A stretch of DNA of 17,434 nucleotides. It comes from an uncultured Flavobacteriales bacterium (GTDB taxonomy: Bacteria > Bacteroidota > Bacteroidia > Flavobacteriales > Crocinitomicaceae). The number at the start of each line of letters is the position of its first letter. Within the stretch, counting starts at the first letter, position 1. This document shows, piece by piece, positions 1-7,916 of the stretch. Both the position numbers and the translations under genes were made by a program. The stretch covers positions 1-17,434 of the forward strand of contig CAMLDR010000089.1 in assembly GCA_946478775.1 (NCBI GenBank). The letters are read 5' to 3'. The notes under the pieces are model-generated. The model did not search any database. It was not told where the DNA came from and saw only the letters and a list, made by a program, of their open reading frames with translations.

Positions 1-114
1 CAGTTTAAAGTAGAATTCTTTCTATAGGCTCTATGAATTATTTTTGGAAAGATAGTACATTTCAGAATAAAATCAAAAAAAACCTTAAAAATCCAGAATT
101 GAAAATTGGGATTT

Positions 115-144
115 CCTGTTTTTCTGATCACAAACAGGTGTTTT
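115..144 (+). terminator. Weak hairpin, possible terminator of an upstream gene
   Basis: CCTGTTT (115-121) can pair with AAACAGG (132-138) across a 10-nt loop, and TGTTTT follows. The stem is short and the U-run poor, so this may be chance. The rest of 1-245 is AT-rich non-coding sequence with no gene that I can support. A perfect TANNTTTG match (TATTTTTG, 39-46) is present there, but it has no TTG at the usual upstream distance. Confidence 0.22.
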
Positions 145-245
145 GAACGATCAAAAGTAAACAGCTAATTATCATTTCAATTCGGACTTAACTTCCGTAG
201 CATTATAAACTTTGTTAAGCACTGTAAATAACTTCAAAATACTGG

Positions 246-300
246 GTACAAATTCAGAATTCGCAACACGTAATTCGGAATTAATTCCCGAAATTTGTAC
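246..300. repeat. 55-bp inverted-repeat element directly before uvrA start codon
   Basis: The outer arms GTACAAATT (246-254) and AATTTGTAC (292-300) are perfect reverse complements. Inside lies the palindrome GGAATTAATTCC (277-288) together with AATTCG-type words (259-264, 272-277). The same words make up the tandem array at the right end of the window. The 3' arm ends one base before the ATG at 302, so in mRNA a long hairpin would abut the uvrA start codon. The element is open in the uvrA frame, where it reads as a low-complexity NSE..NSE peptide. That is why an artificially long UvrA starting at 212 can be drawn. Confidence 0.6.
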
Positions 301-301
301 T

Positions 302-3094
302 ATGTCCGAAAGATACATTCACATCAAAGGCGCACGCGTCAATAACCTTAAAAATCTGGAAGTTAAGATCGAACACGGCAAGTTCACTGTCATTACAGGA
401 CTGTCAGGTTCAGGAAAATCTTCCTTAGCATTTGATACACTTTACGCAGAAGGACAAAGACGGTATATTGAAAGTCTTTCTTCCTATGCAAGACAATTCC
501 TCGGGAAATTAGACAAACCCGAAACGGATTTTATCAAAGGAATCGCACCGGCAATAGCAATCCAGCAAAAAGTCATCACCAATAATCCGCGGTCAACAGT
601 TGGTACAACCACCGAGATCTACGATTACCTCAAAATATTATTTGCCCGGATCGGGAAGACCTTCTCCCCTGTTTCGGGAAATGAAGTAAAGAAAGATTCC
701 GTCACAGATGTTATCAATTACATAGCTGGTTTAGAGAAAGAACTTCGTTTATTGATTGCCGCTCCTTTCCCTTCCCTGGAAAAATACGGGATTGAGAAAA
801 CACTGAAATTGCTGAAAGAACAAGGCTACGTGCGCATTATGCACAATCATGAATTGAAGCAGCTGGAGGATTTAAGTCCAAAGGACCTGAAACTTTCCGA
901 TTCGATCATGATCGTAGTGGACCGTGTTGTTACCCAGGAGATGGATACCGATTTCTCCGGCAGACTCGGGGATTCCGTTCAGCTCGCTTTTATGGAAGGC
1001 CATGGAGATTGCTCGGTGATCCAAATGGGAAGTATGGAAGAGCGTACGTTTTCCAATCGTTTTGAATTGGACAACATGGTTTTTGTAGAGCCTTCTCCTC
1101 ACCTGTTCACATTCAACAACCCGTTTGGGGCTTGTAAAACCTGTGAGGGTTACGGTTCCATTATTGGTGTCGATCCGAATTTAGTGATTCCCGATCCAAG
1201 TCTGAGCGTATATGAAGGTGCTGTTGTTCCCTGGAAAGGCGAAGTAATGGGAGAATACAAGGACGAATTGGTCCGAAATGCACGAAAATTCGATTTCCCC
1301 ATCCATCGCCCGGTAGAAGAACTGACCGAAGAGCAGCTTGAAGTCCTTTGGAATGGAAACACTCATTTCGCGGGAATCAACGGCTTCTTCAAATTCGTGG
1401 AAAGCCAGTCGTACAAAATTCAATACCGGGTGCTCCTTTCACGATACCGGGGAAAAACGCTTTGTCCGGAATGCCATGGAACTCGTTTGCGTGAAGATGC
1501 GAATTATGTAAAAGTGGGCGGCATCAGTATCAAAGAATTGGTTTTAATGCCGATTGAGCATGCATTGACCTTCTTCCAAACACTGGAAGTCGATCCATTG
1601 GAATTAAAGATCACCAACCGCATTTTACCGGAGATTACACAGCGCCTTTCATTCCTAACAGAAGTTGGACTGGGTTATTTAACCCTGAACCGGGCTGCGA
1701 ACACACTTTCAGGAGGAGAATCCCAGCGAATTAACCTGGCCACTTCATTGGGAAGCAGTTTGGTTGGTTCGATGTACATCCTCGATGAGCCAAGTATCGG
1801 TTTACACCCGAGAGATACCGAGCGACTGATCGGCGTTTTGAAAAAGCTGCGTGATCTAGGAAACACCGTAATCGTGGTGGAACACGAAGAAGACATGATG
1901 CTCCACGCCGATGAAATCATTGATATTGGTCCGGCAGCGGGAAAATTCGGTGGTGAAGTGGTTTTCCAGGGAAAATTCGACGCGCTGAAGAAAAACAACA
2001 CGAGTCTTACAACGCAATATTTAACCGGGGTTCGCGAGATTCCTGTTCCGAAAAAGCGCAGGAGCGGAAAAAACAAGATCTCTATTGTCGGTGCAAAAGA
2101 ACACAACCTGAAAAATGTTTCGGTGGACTTTCCTTTAAATCGGATCGTAGCAGTTACGGGTGTCAGTGGTTCGGGTAAATCTACCCTGGTGAAAGAAATC
2201 CTCTATCCCGGAATCCGCAAGTATTTAGGTCAGTTCGGGGATCACCAGGGAAATGTAAAACGCATCGAAGGAGATCTTGCAACCATTTCGGAAATAGAAC
2301 TGATTGACCAAAACCCGATCGGAAAATCTTCCCGGAGTAATCCGGTTACGTACGTAAAAGCATTTGACGATATCCGGGAGTTGTTTTCCCGTCAAAATGC
2401 AGCAAAACACAATGGGTACAAACCGGGATTCTTTTCATTCAACGTAGAAGGCGGACGCTGTGAAATGTGTGAAGGTGAAGGAGTTGTGACAGTGAGTATG
2501 CAGTTCATGGCAGATGTTCATTTGCTTTGCGAATCTTGTGGAGGAAGCCGCTACCGGCAGGAAGCTTTGGAAGTTCATTACCGCGATAAAAACATTTCAG
2601 ACATCCTGAATATGGACATTTCTTCAGCCCTGGCATTCTTCAAGGAAAGCAAAGACAAACTGGAAGAAAAGATTGTACAGAAGATTCAGCCGCTTGAAGA
2701 CGTAGGTTTGGGGTACCTTCAAATGGGACAATCCAGCAGTTCGTTAAGTGGTGGCGAGGCACAGCGCGTAAAACTGGCATCCTTCCTGATTAAAGGCGCA
2801 CAGAAAAGTAATAAAACACTCTTCATTTTTGATGAACCCACAACCGGGTTACACTTCTACGATATTGAGAAATTGTTGATCGCATTCAACCGCCTGGTAG
2901 ATGACGGACATTCCATTATTGTCATCGAACACAACATGGACGTGATCAAAGCTGCAGATTGGATTATAGACATTGGTCCGGAAGGAGGAATAAACGGTGG
3001 AAATATCCAATTTACAGGTACTCCGGAAGACTTGGTGAAAGAAAAAGAAAACTATACCGGTATGCATTTAAAGCATAAGTTGAAGTCAGTTTAA
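302..3094 (+). CDS. uvrA: Excinuclease ABC subunit A (UvrA)
   Basis: UvrA is the DNA damage-sensing ATPase of nucleotide excision repair; it loads UvrB at lesions. The protein is 930 residues, against about 940 in E. coli. Two ABC ATPase halves are complete: Walker A GLSGSGKS (33-40) with signature LSGGESQR (469-476) and Walker [14 protein letters not shown]; then Walker A GVSGSGKS (619-626 region), signature LSGGEAQR (815-822) and [10 protein letters not shown]. The C-terminal zinc module is intact (CEMC 720-723, CESC 743-746). The first zinc module is incomplete: only CKTC (278-281) is present, and the usual upstream CxxC is replaced by a Cys-free stretch around FELDNMVF (254-261). The start at 302 gives [18 protein letters not shown], the normal UvrA N-terminus. 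The frame is open back to 212, but that part is derived from the inverted repeat. It is followed by a separately promoted small gene, with no clear terminator. Confidence 0.97.
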   Translation: MSERYIHIKGARVNNLKNLEVKIEHGKFTVITGLSGSGKSSLAFDTLYAEGQRRYIESLSSYARQFLGKLDKPETDFIKGIAPAIAIQQKVITNNPRSTVGTTTEIYDYLKILFARIGKTFSPVSGNEVKKDSVTDVINYIAGLEKELRLLIAAPFPSLEKYGIEKTLKLLKEQGYVRIMHNHELKQLEDLSPKDLKLSDSIMIVVDRVVTQEMDTDFSGRLGDSVQLAFMEGHGDCSVIQMGSMEERTFSNRFELDNMVFVEPSPHLFTFNNPFGACKTCEGYGSIIGVDPNLVIPDPSLSVYEGAVVPWKGEVMGEYKDELVRNARKFDFPIHRPVEELTEEQLEVLWNGNTHFAGINGFFKFVESQSYKIQYRVLLSRYRGKTLCPECHGTRLREDANYVKVGGISIKELVLMPIEHALTFFQTLEVDPLELKITNRILPEITQRLSFLTEVGLGYLTLNRAANTLSGGESQRINLATSLGSSLVGSMYILDEPSIGLHPRDTERLIGVLKKLRDLGNTVIVVEHEEDMMLHADEIIDIGPAAGKFGGEVVFQGKFDALKKNNTSLTTQYLTGVREIPVPKKRRSGKNKISIVGAKEHNLKNVSVDFPLNRIVAVTGVSGSGKSTLVKEILYPGIRKYLGQFGDHQGNVKRIEGDLATISEIELIDQNPIGKSSRSNPVTYVKAFDDIRELFSRQNAAKHNGYKPGFFSFNVEGGRCEMCEGEGVVTVSMQFMADVHLLCESCGGSRYRQEALEVHYRDKNISDILNMDISSALAFFKESKDKLEEKIVQKIQPLEDVGLGYLQMGQSSSSLSGGEAQRVKLASFLIKGAQKSNKTLFIFDEPTTGLHFYDIEKLLIAFNRLVDDGHSIIVIEHNMDVIKAADWIIDIGPEGGINGGNIQFTGTPEDLVKEKENYTGMHLKHKLKSV

Positions 3095-3173
3095 AGTATC
3101 ACTTTAAGTGTGCTTTATCAATCGACGAAACCTGCATTTTACCCGACGAAAACAGCAGTAAGCACAATCCGTC

Positions 3174-3204
3174 TTGGGTAAGAAAGTCGAATCGGCTATA
3201 TTCG
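3174..3204 (+). promoter_or_regulatory. Candidate promoter of the small lipoprotein gene
   Basis: TTG (3174-3176) is followed after 20 nt by TATATTCG (3197-3204). The Bacteroidota housekeeping promoter is TTG-N17-23-TANNTTTG; here the -7 box deviates at one position (C for T). Transcription would begin very close to the ATGs at 3209 and 3215, giving an almost leaderless mRNA. No experimental support is visible. Confidence 0.35.
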
Positions 3205-3208
3205 ATAC

Positions 3209-3412
3209 ATGATTATGAGGTTAAAAATATTTTGCTTCACACTATTCATTATTAACGGGTTACAATCCTGTTCTACTGAATCAGAAGTGCAAGACCAGGC
3301 TGTTTCTTCGCTTTCCTCTAAGGACTATATCGCCGAAGAAGAAACAGGTGGTTCGACGGCTTCGGCCGAAGAGTTAAAAATGCAGTTCCACGGTTGTAAA
3401 GCGCATCAATAG
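3209..3412 (+). CDS. Small predicted lipoprotein, unknown function
   Basis: This 67-residue ORF has a Lys/Arg start, a hydrophobic segment (about residues 7-18) and a Cys at 21 preceded by LQS, resembling a signal peptidase II lipobox (GLQSC). The mature part would be about 47 residues, acidic and Ser/Glu-rich, with a second Cys near the end (HGCKAHQ). Either ATG 3209 or ATG 3215 could be used; the second gives MRLKIFCF, a more typical signal peptide start. A candidate promoter lies immediately upstream, and a strong hairpin terminator follows 50 nt after the stop. I do not recognise a family. A short peptide of this kind could be an anchor or stress-related envelope protein, but that is a guess. 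Promoter, lipobox and terminator together make it likely to be real. Confidence 0.6.
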   Translation: MIMRLKIFCFTLFIINGLQSCSTESEVQDQAVSSLSSKDYIAEEETGGSTASAEELKMQFHGCKAHQ

Positions 3413-3462
3413 AACCTTAACCGAATGCATATACCGAAACGTTTAGTGTAGGTATAGAATTG

Positions 3463-3496
3463 AAAACGACGAATAATTCAAGCTATTCGTCGTTTT
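3463..3496. terminator. Bidirectional intrinsic terminator between convergent genes
   Basis: A perfect 13-bp stem, AAAACGACGAATA (3463-3475) with TATTCGTCGTTTT (3484-3496), has an 8-nt loop. The plus-strand transcript (lipoprotein gene) ends in TTTTTT, and the minus-strand transcript (symporter gene) ends in TTTTC. The 3' arm lies inside the last codons and stop of the symporter gene (stop at 3483-3485), so coding and terminator functions overlap. Confidence 0.85.
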
Positions 3497-5024
3497 TTGC
3501 GATTAGTAATTCTCCTTCGCTTCTCGCAATAACTGCAGAAGCCAAACAATTCCCCAGTACATTCACCGAAGTACGCGCCATATCCATCAAGGCATCAATT
3601 CCAAGTATGATCCCTGCTTTTTCAACATCAATTCCCAATCCTTTGTAATCCATTAAAGTCGTGGTCAGAATCACGAAAGAGGCTCCCCTCACTCCCGCTA
3701 CACCTTTACTGGTGAGCATTAAGGTCAAACAAATCGAAATCTGCTGCCCGATCGTCAGGTCAACACCACTCATCTGAGCAACGAAAACGGTGGCCATCGA
3801 AAGATAAAGCGTGGTACCATCGAGATTAAAGGAATAACCGGTTGGGATAACGAATCCCACAATCTTTTTGGATATCCCGAATTTCTCCATATTCTCCAAC
3901 GCTTTCGGAAGCGCTGCCTCACTGCTCGCTGTTGCAAAAGCAACTGAAACAGGCTCCGTTACAGCCTTCAGGAATGCCCGGATCGGAACTTTCGACATGA
4001 GTGCAATCGGCAATAAAACCACCAATACAAAAATGATCAGTGTGACGTATAAAGTAGCAACCAGTTTCATCAGGTTTGCAAGAACGTCCGTCCCCGAATT
4101 AGCAACCGTATAGGCAATCGAACCAAAAACAGCCAGCGGGGCAACGTACATCACCAGATCGGTAAACTTAAACATCACTTCCGAAAGGCTTTCCATCCAA
4201 TTGAGCATGGTTTCCTTGTGCTTCAGGTTTTGTACCAGGCTCAATGCAATTGCGAAGATCAGGGAGAAAATAACGATCTGCAATACCTGGTTCTCCACGA
4301 TCGATTTAGCGAAGTTCTCCGGAAAAATCTCTACTAAATGGTCCTTCGGTTTTTCCAGTTGCGCCAGTAGATCCGTAGATTTTTCTTTCATTGTTTCCGT
4401 AACTTCCACCTGCTGTACTCCTTTCCCGGCCTGACTGATATTAATAGCCGCCAATCCAAGGAACAAAGCAAAAGTCGTGACCACTTCAAAATAGATGATA
4501 CTCTTCAACCCGATTCGTCCAACCTGTCTTAAACTGCTGTGTCCGGCAATTCCTACCACTAAGGTTGAAAACAACAAGGGAGCAACCAATGTTTTAATCA
4601 AACGCAGGAAAATATCTCCAAAACGTTTCAATTCAAGAGAAAAATCCGGAAAATCCAAACCTACTTCCACCCCGATGATCATCGATGAAAAGATCCATAT
4701 GGAGAGTTTCTTGCTGTGTATTGCATAAGCAATCAGCATTCCCATCAGCAGGAATTTAATAACGTGTCCTGTGTTGAACAAAGCGTCTCCTCCCAGGCGT
4801 TCAATATAAAACAATGCAGCAATGGTAAAATACAACCCGATGTAGAACAGGAGGTTTTTACGTCCTTTGAAAAGGAACCATCCTCCGATACAGCCGGCCA
4901 TCATTGTTCCCGGGGCAATCAAAGTCATCGGATCAACCAATGGATTGGTGATCTTTATTACCGCAAGAAGAACATAAAATAAAATGATCAGGATACGGGT
5001 AATGAGTGTTTTATTGTTTTTCAT
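3483..5024 (-). CDS. Dicarboxylate/amino acid:cation symporter (DAACS family) with extra N-terminal membrane segments
   Basis: This is a secondary transporter of the GltP/GltT/DctA type, which moves glutamate, aspartate or C4-dicarboxylates into the cytoplasm with H+ or Na+. Family landmarks are clear: the HP1 serine loop ASSEAALP (366-373), NLDGTT (400-405), equivalent to the NMDGT cation-binding motif, the HP2 loop TSKGVAGVRGASF (438-450), and TM8 residues D477, D481, R484, T485 and N488. These match the substrate-binding D390/D394/R397/T398/N401 of the archaeal homologue GltPh. The Arg favours an acidic substrate. The protein has 513 residues, against about 420-440 for typical bacterial members. 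The canonical core starts near residue 105, and residues 1-104 add about four hydrophobic segments (roughly 8-24, 35-52, 57-74, 88-102). A consensus promoter lies upstream and a terminator overlaps the stop. Substrate identity is inferred. Confidence 0.93.
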   Translation of the reverse strand: MKNNKTLITRILIILFYVLLAVIKITNPLVDPMTLIAPGTMMAGCIGGWFLFKGRKNLLFYIGLYFTIAALFYIERLGGDALFNTGHVIKFLLMGMLIAYAIHSKKLSIWIFSSMIIGVEVGLDFPDFSLELKRFGDIFLRLIKTLVAPLLFSTLVVGIAGHSSLRQVGRIGLKSIIYFEVVTTFALFLGLAAINISQAGKGVQQVEVTETMKEKSTDLLAQLEKPKDHLVEIFPENFAKSIVENQVLQIVIFSLIFAIALSLVQNLKHKETMLNWMESLSEVMFKFTDLVMYVAPLAVFGSIAYTVANSGTDVLANLMKLVATLYVTLIIFVLVVLLPIALMSKVPIRAFLKAVTEPVSVAFATASSEAALPKALENMEKFGISKKIVGFVIPTGYSFNLDGTTLYLSMATVFVAQMSGVDLTIGQQISICLTLMLTSKGVAGVRGASFVILTTTLMDYKGLGIDVEKAGIILGIDALMDMARTSVNVLGNCLASAVIARSEGELLIAKNDE

Positions 5025-5093
5025 AAGGGAAAATTTGAACCGATTTATGCCTCAAATAGCAGCAGAAATACTGTCGCTTCATTTTGGAATTCA

Positions 5094-5122
5094 CAAATTT
5101 AACAGGATAATGGTGAAAACAA
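5094..5122 (-). promoter_or_regulatory. Consensus promoter of the symporter gene
   Basis: Read on the minus strand, TTG (5122-5120) is followed after 18 nt by TAAATTTG (5101-5094). This is a perfect match to the Bacteroidota TTG/TANNTTTG promoter. The predicted 5' UTR is about 60 nt to the ATG at 5024. Confidence 0.75.
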
Positions 5123-5129
5123 AATGGTT

Positions 5130-5145
5130 TTTTTTTCGAAAAAAA
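5130..5145. promoter_or_regulatory. T-tract/A-tract palindrome upstream of the symporter promoter
   Basis: Seven T, CG and seven A form a perfect 16-bp palindrome (TTTTTTTCGAAAAAAA), with two further T on the left. It sits about 8 bp upstream of the -33 element of the symporter promoter, in the divergent spacer with rho. It could act as an UP-like curved or alpha-CTD contact element; this is inference. The rest of the 5025-5260 spacer shows no convincing rho promoter. The best candidate, TTG 5161-5163 with TAATATTG 5179-5186, has a spacer of only 15 nt. Confidence 0.35.
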
Positions 5146-5260
5146 GTGAATAGATGGTGCTTGTCTAAGGAATATTTGTAATATTGCAACATCGTTATTA
5201 AAATCACATTGCTTTTCGCAAGTATTCATTCGAATACAAACAACTAGTCCAAAATTTTAT

Positions 5261-7201
5261 ATGAATAATAAAGACTTAGACGGTAAGTTATTACCAGAAT
5301 TAAGGGAAATTGCTAAATCTCTTGGAGTTAAGAAAGTGGAATCATTCAAAAAAAACGAATTGATCGAACAGATCCAGGCGAATGCTGCAGTTACTACAAC
5401 TACTGAAACTGAAAAGGCCCCTGCTAAACCAAAGGCGAAAAAAGCTACTGAACCAAAAGCGGAAGCTGAAGAAGTTCCTGCCGCGGATTTATTTTCTACA
5501 GAAGCTCCAAAAACGGATCTTATCAAAGAAGAAACAGCAAATGCGCCTAAAGAAAAGCGCAAACGTGTTCCGGCAGCAGCTACTGGAAGTTCTAATCCGC
5601 CTGAAGTTAAAACGGAAGAAACAGCTCCGGCAGCGAAAACAGAAGGTACTCCGAAATCAGATGAAACGACATCTGAAACAGAAGAAAAACCGAAGCCTAA
5701 ACCTTTTGAGCGTTTATTAAATAAAAAGCCTCAGAATCAGAACCCAAATCAACGCAATCAGAATCCGAACCAAAATCGCCAGCAGAATCAAAACACGCAA
5801 GGCGAAAATGCAGGTTCCGCGAATCAAGCTGCTCAAAACCAAACTCCACAAGCGAACCAGGCTCCGCAAGGAAACCAAAGTAACCCGGGAAATCAGCAGG
5901 AGCGCCAGAATAATAATCAAAATCAGCGCACCCAAAATAACCAGGGAAATCAAGGAAACCAGGATCGTCAAAACAATAACAACAATCAGCGCAACCAGAA
6001 TAACGGAAATCAAAACCCAAATCGCCCGCAGCATCAAAACCAGTCTCAGCAAGAGGAAAAGGTGGATGAAGAAGCTTACAACCTAGTTGGGATTGTAACT
6101 GCCGAAGGTGTTTTGGAAGTGATCCAGGATGGTTACGGATTCTTGCGCTCATCAGATTATAATTACTTACCGTCTCCGGATGATGTATATGTTTCTCAAA
6201 GCCAGATCAAATTATTCGGTTTAAAAACGGGTGATACGGTTAGAGGAACCATTCGCCCGCCAAGAGAAGGTGAAAAATTCTTCCCGTTGGTAAAAGTGGA
6301 TTCTATTAACGGAAGAGATCCAAGCTATATTCGCGATCGCGTACCTTTTGAATACCTGACTCCGCTATTCCCGGACGAAAAATTCAAATTAACAGGTCAC
6401 AAAGATGAATCCATGTCGACTCGGGTAATGGATTTATTCGCACCGATCGGAAAAGGTCAGCGTGGAATGATCGTGGCTCAGCCAAAAACGGGTAAAACCA
6501 TGTTATTGAAAGATGTTGCAAATGCAATCGCAGCAAACCATCCGGAAGTCTATTTGATCGTACTATTGATTGATGAGCGCCCGGAAGAGGTAACGGATAT
6601 GGCACGCAGTGTAAAAGCAGAAGTAGTTGCTTCTACATTTGATGAGCCAGCTGACCGACATGTGAAAGTAGCAAACATTGTATTGGAAAAAGCAAAACGC
6701 ATGGTTGAATGCGGACACGATGTAGTTATTCTATTAGATTCCATTACGCGTTTGGCCCGTGCATACAATACCGTTTCGCCAGCTTCAGGAAAAGTACTTT
6801 CCGGTGGTGTGGACGCAAATGCATTGCACAAACCGAAGCGTTTCTTCGGAGCAGCACGTAAAATTGAGAACGGAGGTTCCCTTTCTATCCTTGCAACAGC
6901 ATTAACTGAAACAGGTTCCAAAATGGATGAAGTAATCTTCGAAGAATTTAAAGGAACCGGTAACATGGAACTTCAGTTGGATCGTAAGATCTCCAACAGA
7001 AGAATTTACCCTGCTATCGATATTACCGCATCAGGAACAAGACGTGAAGACTTGTTGCTTGGAAAAGATGTGCTTCAAAGAATCTGGTTATTACGCAAGT
7101 TTATTGCAGATATGAACCCGGTAGAAGCTATGGAGTTCGTAAAAGGACACATGGAAAACACCCGTTCCAACGAAGAGTTTTTAGTATCAATGAATTCATA
7201 A
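5261..7201 (+). CDS. rho: Transcription termination factor Rho with long Asn/Gln-rich disordered insert
   Basis: Rho is the hexameric RNA helicase that ends transcription. Order of parts: Rho_N helical domain (about 1-42); a Lys/Glu/Ala/Pro-rich linker (about 45-150); an Asn/Gln-rich segment (157-264), about two thirds N or Q, with Arg but no Lys and no V, I, L, M, F, W or Y; a cold-shock-like RNA-binding domain (about 275-346, with DGYGFLRS); then the RecA-type ATPase. Visible motifs are Walker A QPKTGKT (407-413), Walker B VVILLDS (488-494), the Q-loop SGGVDANAL (514-522), the R-loop KGTGNMEL (564-571) and SGTRRE (591-596) carrying the arginine finger. E. coli Rho has 419 residues, so the extra ~230 are the linker plus insert. 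Such inserts are known in Bacteroidota Rho, and that of Bacteroides thetaiotaomicron has been linked to phase separation. The gene is followed by an intrinsic terminator 6 nt after the stop. Confidence 0.97.
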   Translation: MNNKDLDGKLLPELREIAKSLGVKKVESFKKNELIEQIQANAAVTTTTETEKAPAKPKAKKATEPKAEAEEVPAADLFSTEAPKTDLIKEETANAPKEKRKRVPAAATGSSNPPEVKTEETAPAAKTEGTPKSDETTSETEEKPKPKPFERLLNKKPQNQNPNQRNQNPNQNRQQNQNTQGENAGSANQAAQNQTPQANQAPQGNQSNPGNQQERQNNNQNQRTQNNQGNQGNQDRQNNNNNQRNQNNGNQNPNRPQHQNQSQQEEKVDEEAYNLVGIVTAEGVLEVIQDGYGFLRSSDYNYLPSPDDVYVSQSQIKLFGLKTGDTVRGTIRPPREGEKFFPLVKVDSINGRDPSYIRDRVPFEYLTPLFPDEKFKLTGHKDESMSTRVMDLFAPIGKGQRGMIVAQPKTGKTMLLKDVANAIAANHPEVYLIVLLIDERPEEVTDMARSVKAEVVASTFDEPADRHVKVANIVLEKAKRMVECGHDVVILLDSITRLARAYNTVSPASGKVLSGGVDANALHKPKRFFGAARKIENGGSLSILATALTETGSKMDEVIFEEFKGTGNMELQLDRKISNRRIYPAIDITASGTRREDLLLGKDVLQRIWLLRKFIADMNPVEAMEFVKGHMENTRSNEEFLVSMNS

Positions 7202-7207
7202 ATGAAG

Positions 7208-7240
7208 AGTCCCTCGGTTAAACCGGGGGACTTTATTTTT
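7208..7240 (+). terminator. Intrinsic terminator of rho
   Basis: AGTCCCTCGG (7208-7217) pairs with CCGGGGGACT (7223-7232), with one G-U pair and a TTAAA loop, followed by the U-rich tail TTATTTTT (7233-7240). It begins 6 nt after the rho stop and ends 5 nt before the next start codon. Confidence 0.88.
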
Positions 7241-7245
7241 ATCCC

Positions 7246-7815
7246 ATGAGAATTTCTTTAAAAATCGCCATTTTGTTTGTCGGTATCTGGTTTACCGGTA
7301 AGATGATTTTCTTTCAGTTCCAAATCCTGCAGGATGAACCTGGTGTTAAATTCCAGGTGATGTGGAATATCCTGTGTTTGCTGTTAGGAATGGCAATCGG
7401 GACAATGGCTGAAAAAAGAAAAGAAGTTCGTGAAGAAGGAAGTGCTCTGGGTGATATCAAGAATACTTTGGGTGGAGGATTGGTCTACACGGTTCTGGTA
7501 GCCGGTTTGATTTATCTGTACTATGCCAAAATCGACCCTTCTTACAATGCCAATCAGCTGGCTCAGGCCGAAGAAGTTGTAAACAAAGCACTGAATGATC
7601 CCAAAAAATTAAAGGAATTGAGAAAAGATCCGGAAATGGAGGTCTTGACTAAAGATGAGATTCGGAATAAAGCAATGGCTAATTACAGATCTATGTTTAA
7701 TCCGGCCTCTACGATGACCATTTCGCTTTTGGGAATGCTGGTATTATCTACCATCAACGCGATTGTTCTAACAGTTATCTTTCGGCGGGTACTTTACAAA
7801 CAACGTACTTTATAG
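7246..7815 (+). CDS. DUF4199-like integral membrane protein
   Basis: This 189-residue protein resembles the DUF4199 family, small membrane proteins that are widespread in Bacteroidota and have no established function. Hydrophobic segments are at about 5-25, 38-55, 76-94 and 156-180. The region between segments 3 and 4 (about 95-150) is a charged, helical, soluble stretch rich in Lys, Glu and Asn. The start at 7246 is chosen because it places MRISLK directly before the first membrane segment. The ATG lies only 5 nt after the U-run of the rho terminator, and no promoter is visible, so expression may depend on read-through from rho or on a start site within the terminator. The family assignment is from pattern recognition of the layout and sequence. 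Confidence 0.8.
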   Translation: MRISLKIAILFVGIWFTGKMIFFQFQILQDEPGVKFQVMWNILCLLLGMAIGTMAEKRKEVREEGSALGDIKNTLGGGLVYTVLVAGLIYLYYAKIDPSYNANQLAQAEEVVNKALNDPKKLKELRKDPEMEVLTKDEIRNKAMANYRSMFNPASTMTISLLGMLVLSTINAIVLTVIFRRVLYKQRTL

Positions 7816-7871
7816 CATACTGTTAAAGCAACAAGGTGTCCAATTTCTAATAATACAAATCAAAAACACTT

Positions 7872-7892
7872 GTGTTCTTCGTGTTCTTCGTG
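7872..7892. repeat. Short tandem repeat GTGTTCTTC in convergent spacer
   Basis: Two exact copies of GTGTTCTTC (7872-7880, 7881-7889) plus GTG lie in the 101-bp gap between convergent DUF4199 and mpl genes. The wider word, ending TTCGTGGTAAA, resembles intergenic CTTCGTGTTCTTCGTGG-type sequences that I recall as dispersed in many bacterial genomes; this is memory, not a search. No terminator hairpin is apparent for either gene in 7816-7916. Confidence 0.4.
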
Positions 7893-7916
7893 GTAAAGCA
7901 AAGCTGCCGCTTGTTA

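Noticed and set aside
212..301. 30-residue N-terminal extension of UvrA
   Set aside because: It is encoded by the inverted-repeat element and reads as low-complexity NSE..NSE; the family N-terminus matches a start at 302.
1..3098. 12-bp direct repeat CAGTTTAAAGTA at 1-12 and 3087-3098 flanking uvrA, as if insertion target duplications
   Set aside because: A 12-mer pair is expected by chance in a window this size; the second copy overlaps the uvrA stop codon and no mobile gene is present.
5697..6152. Antisense and alternative-frame ORFs over the Asn/Gln region of rho
   Set aside because: AAT/AAC/CAA/CAG-rich sequence lacks stops in other frames by composition; the products have no recognisable features and rho is clearly the gene.
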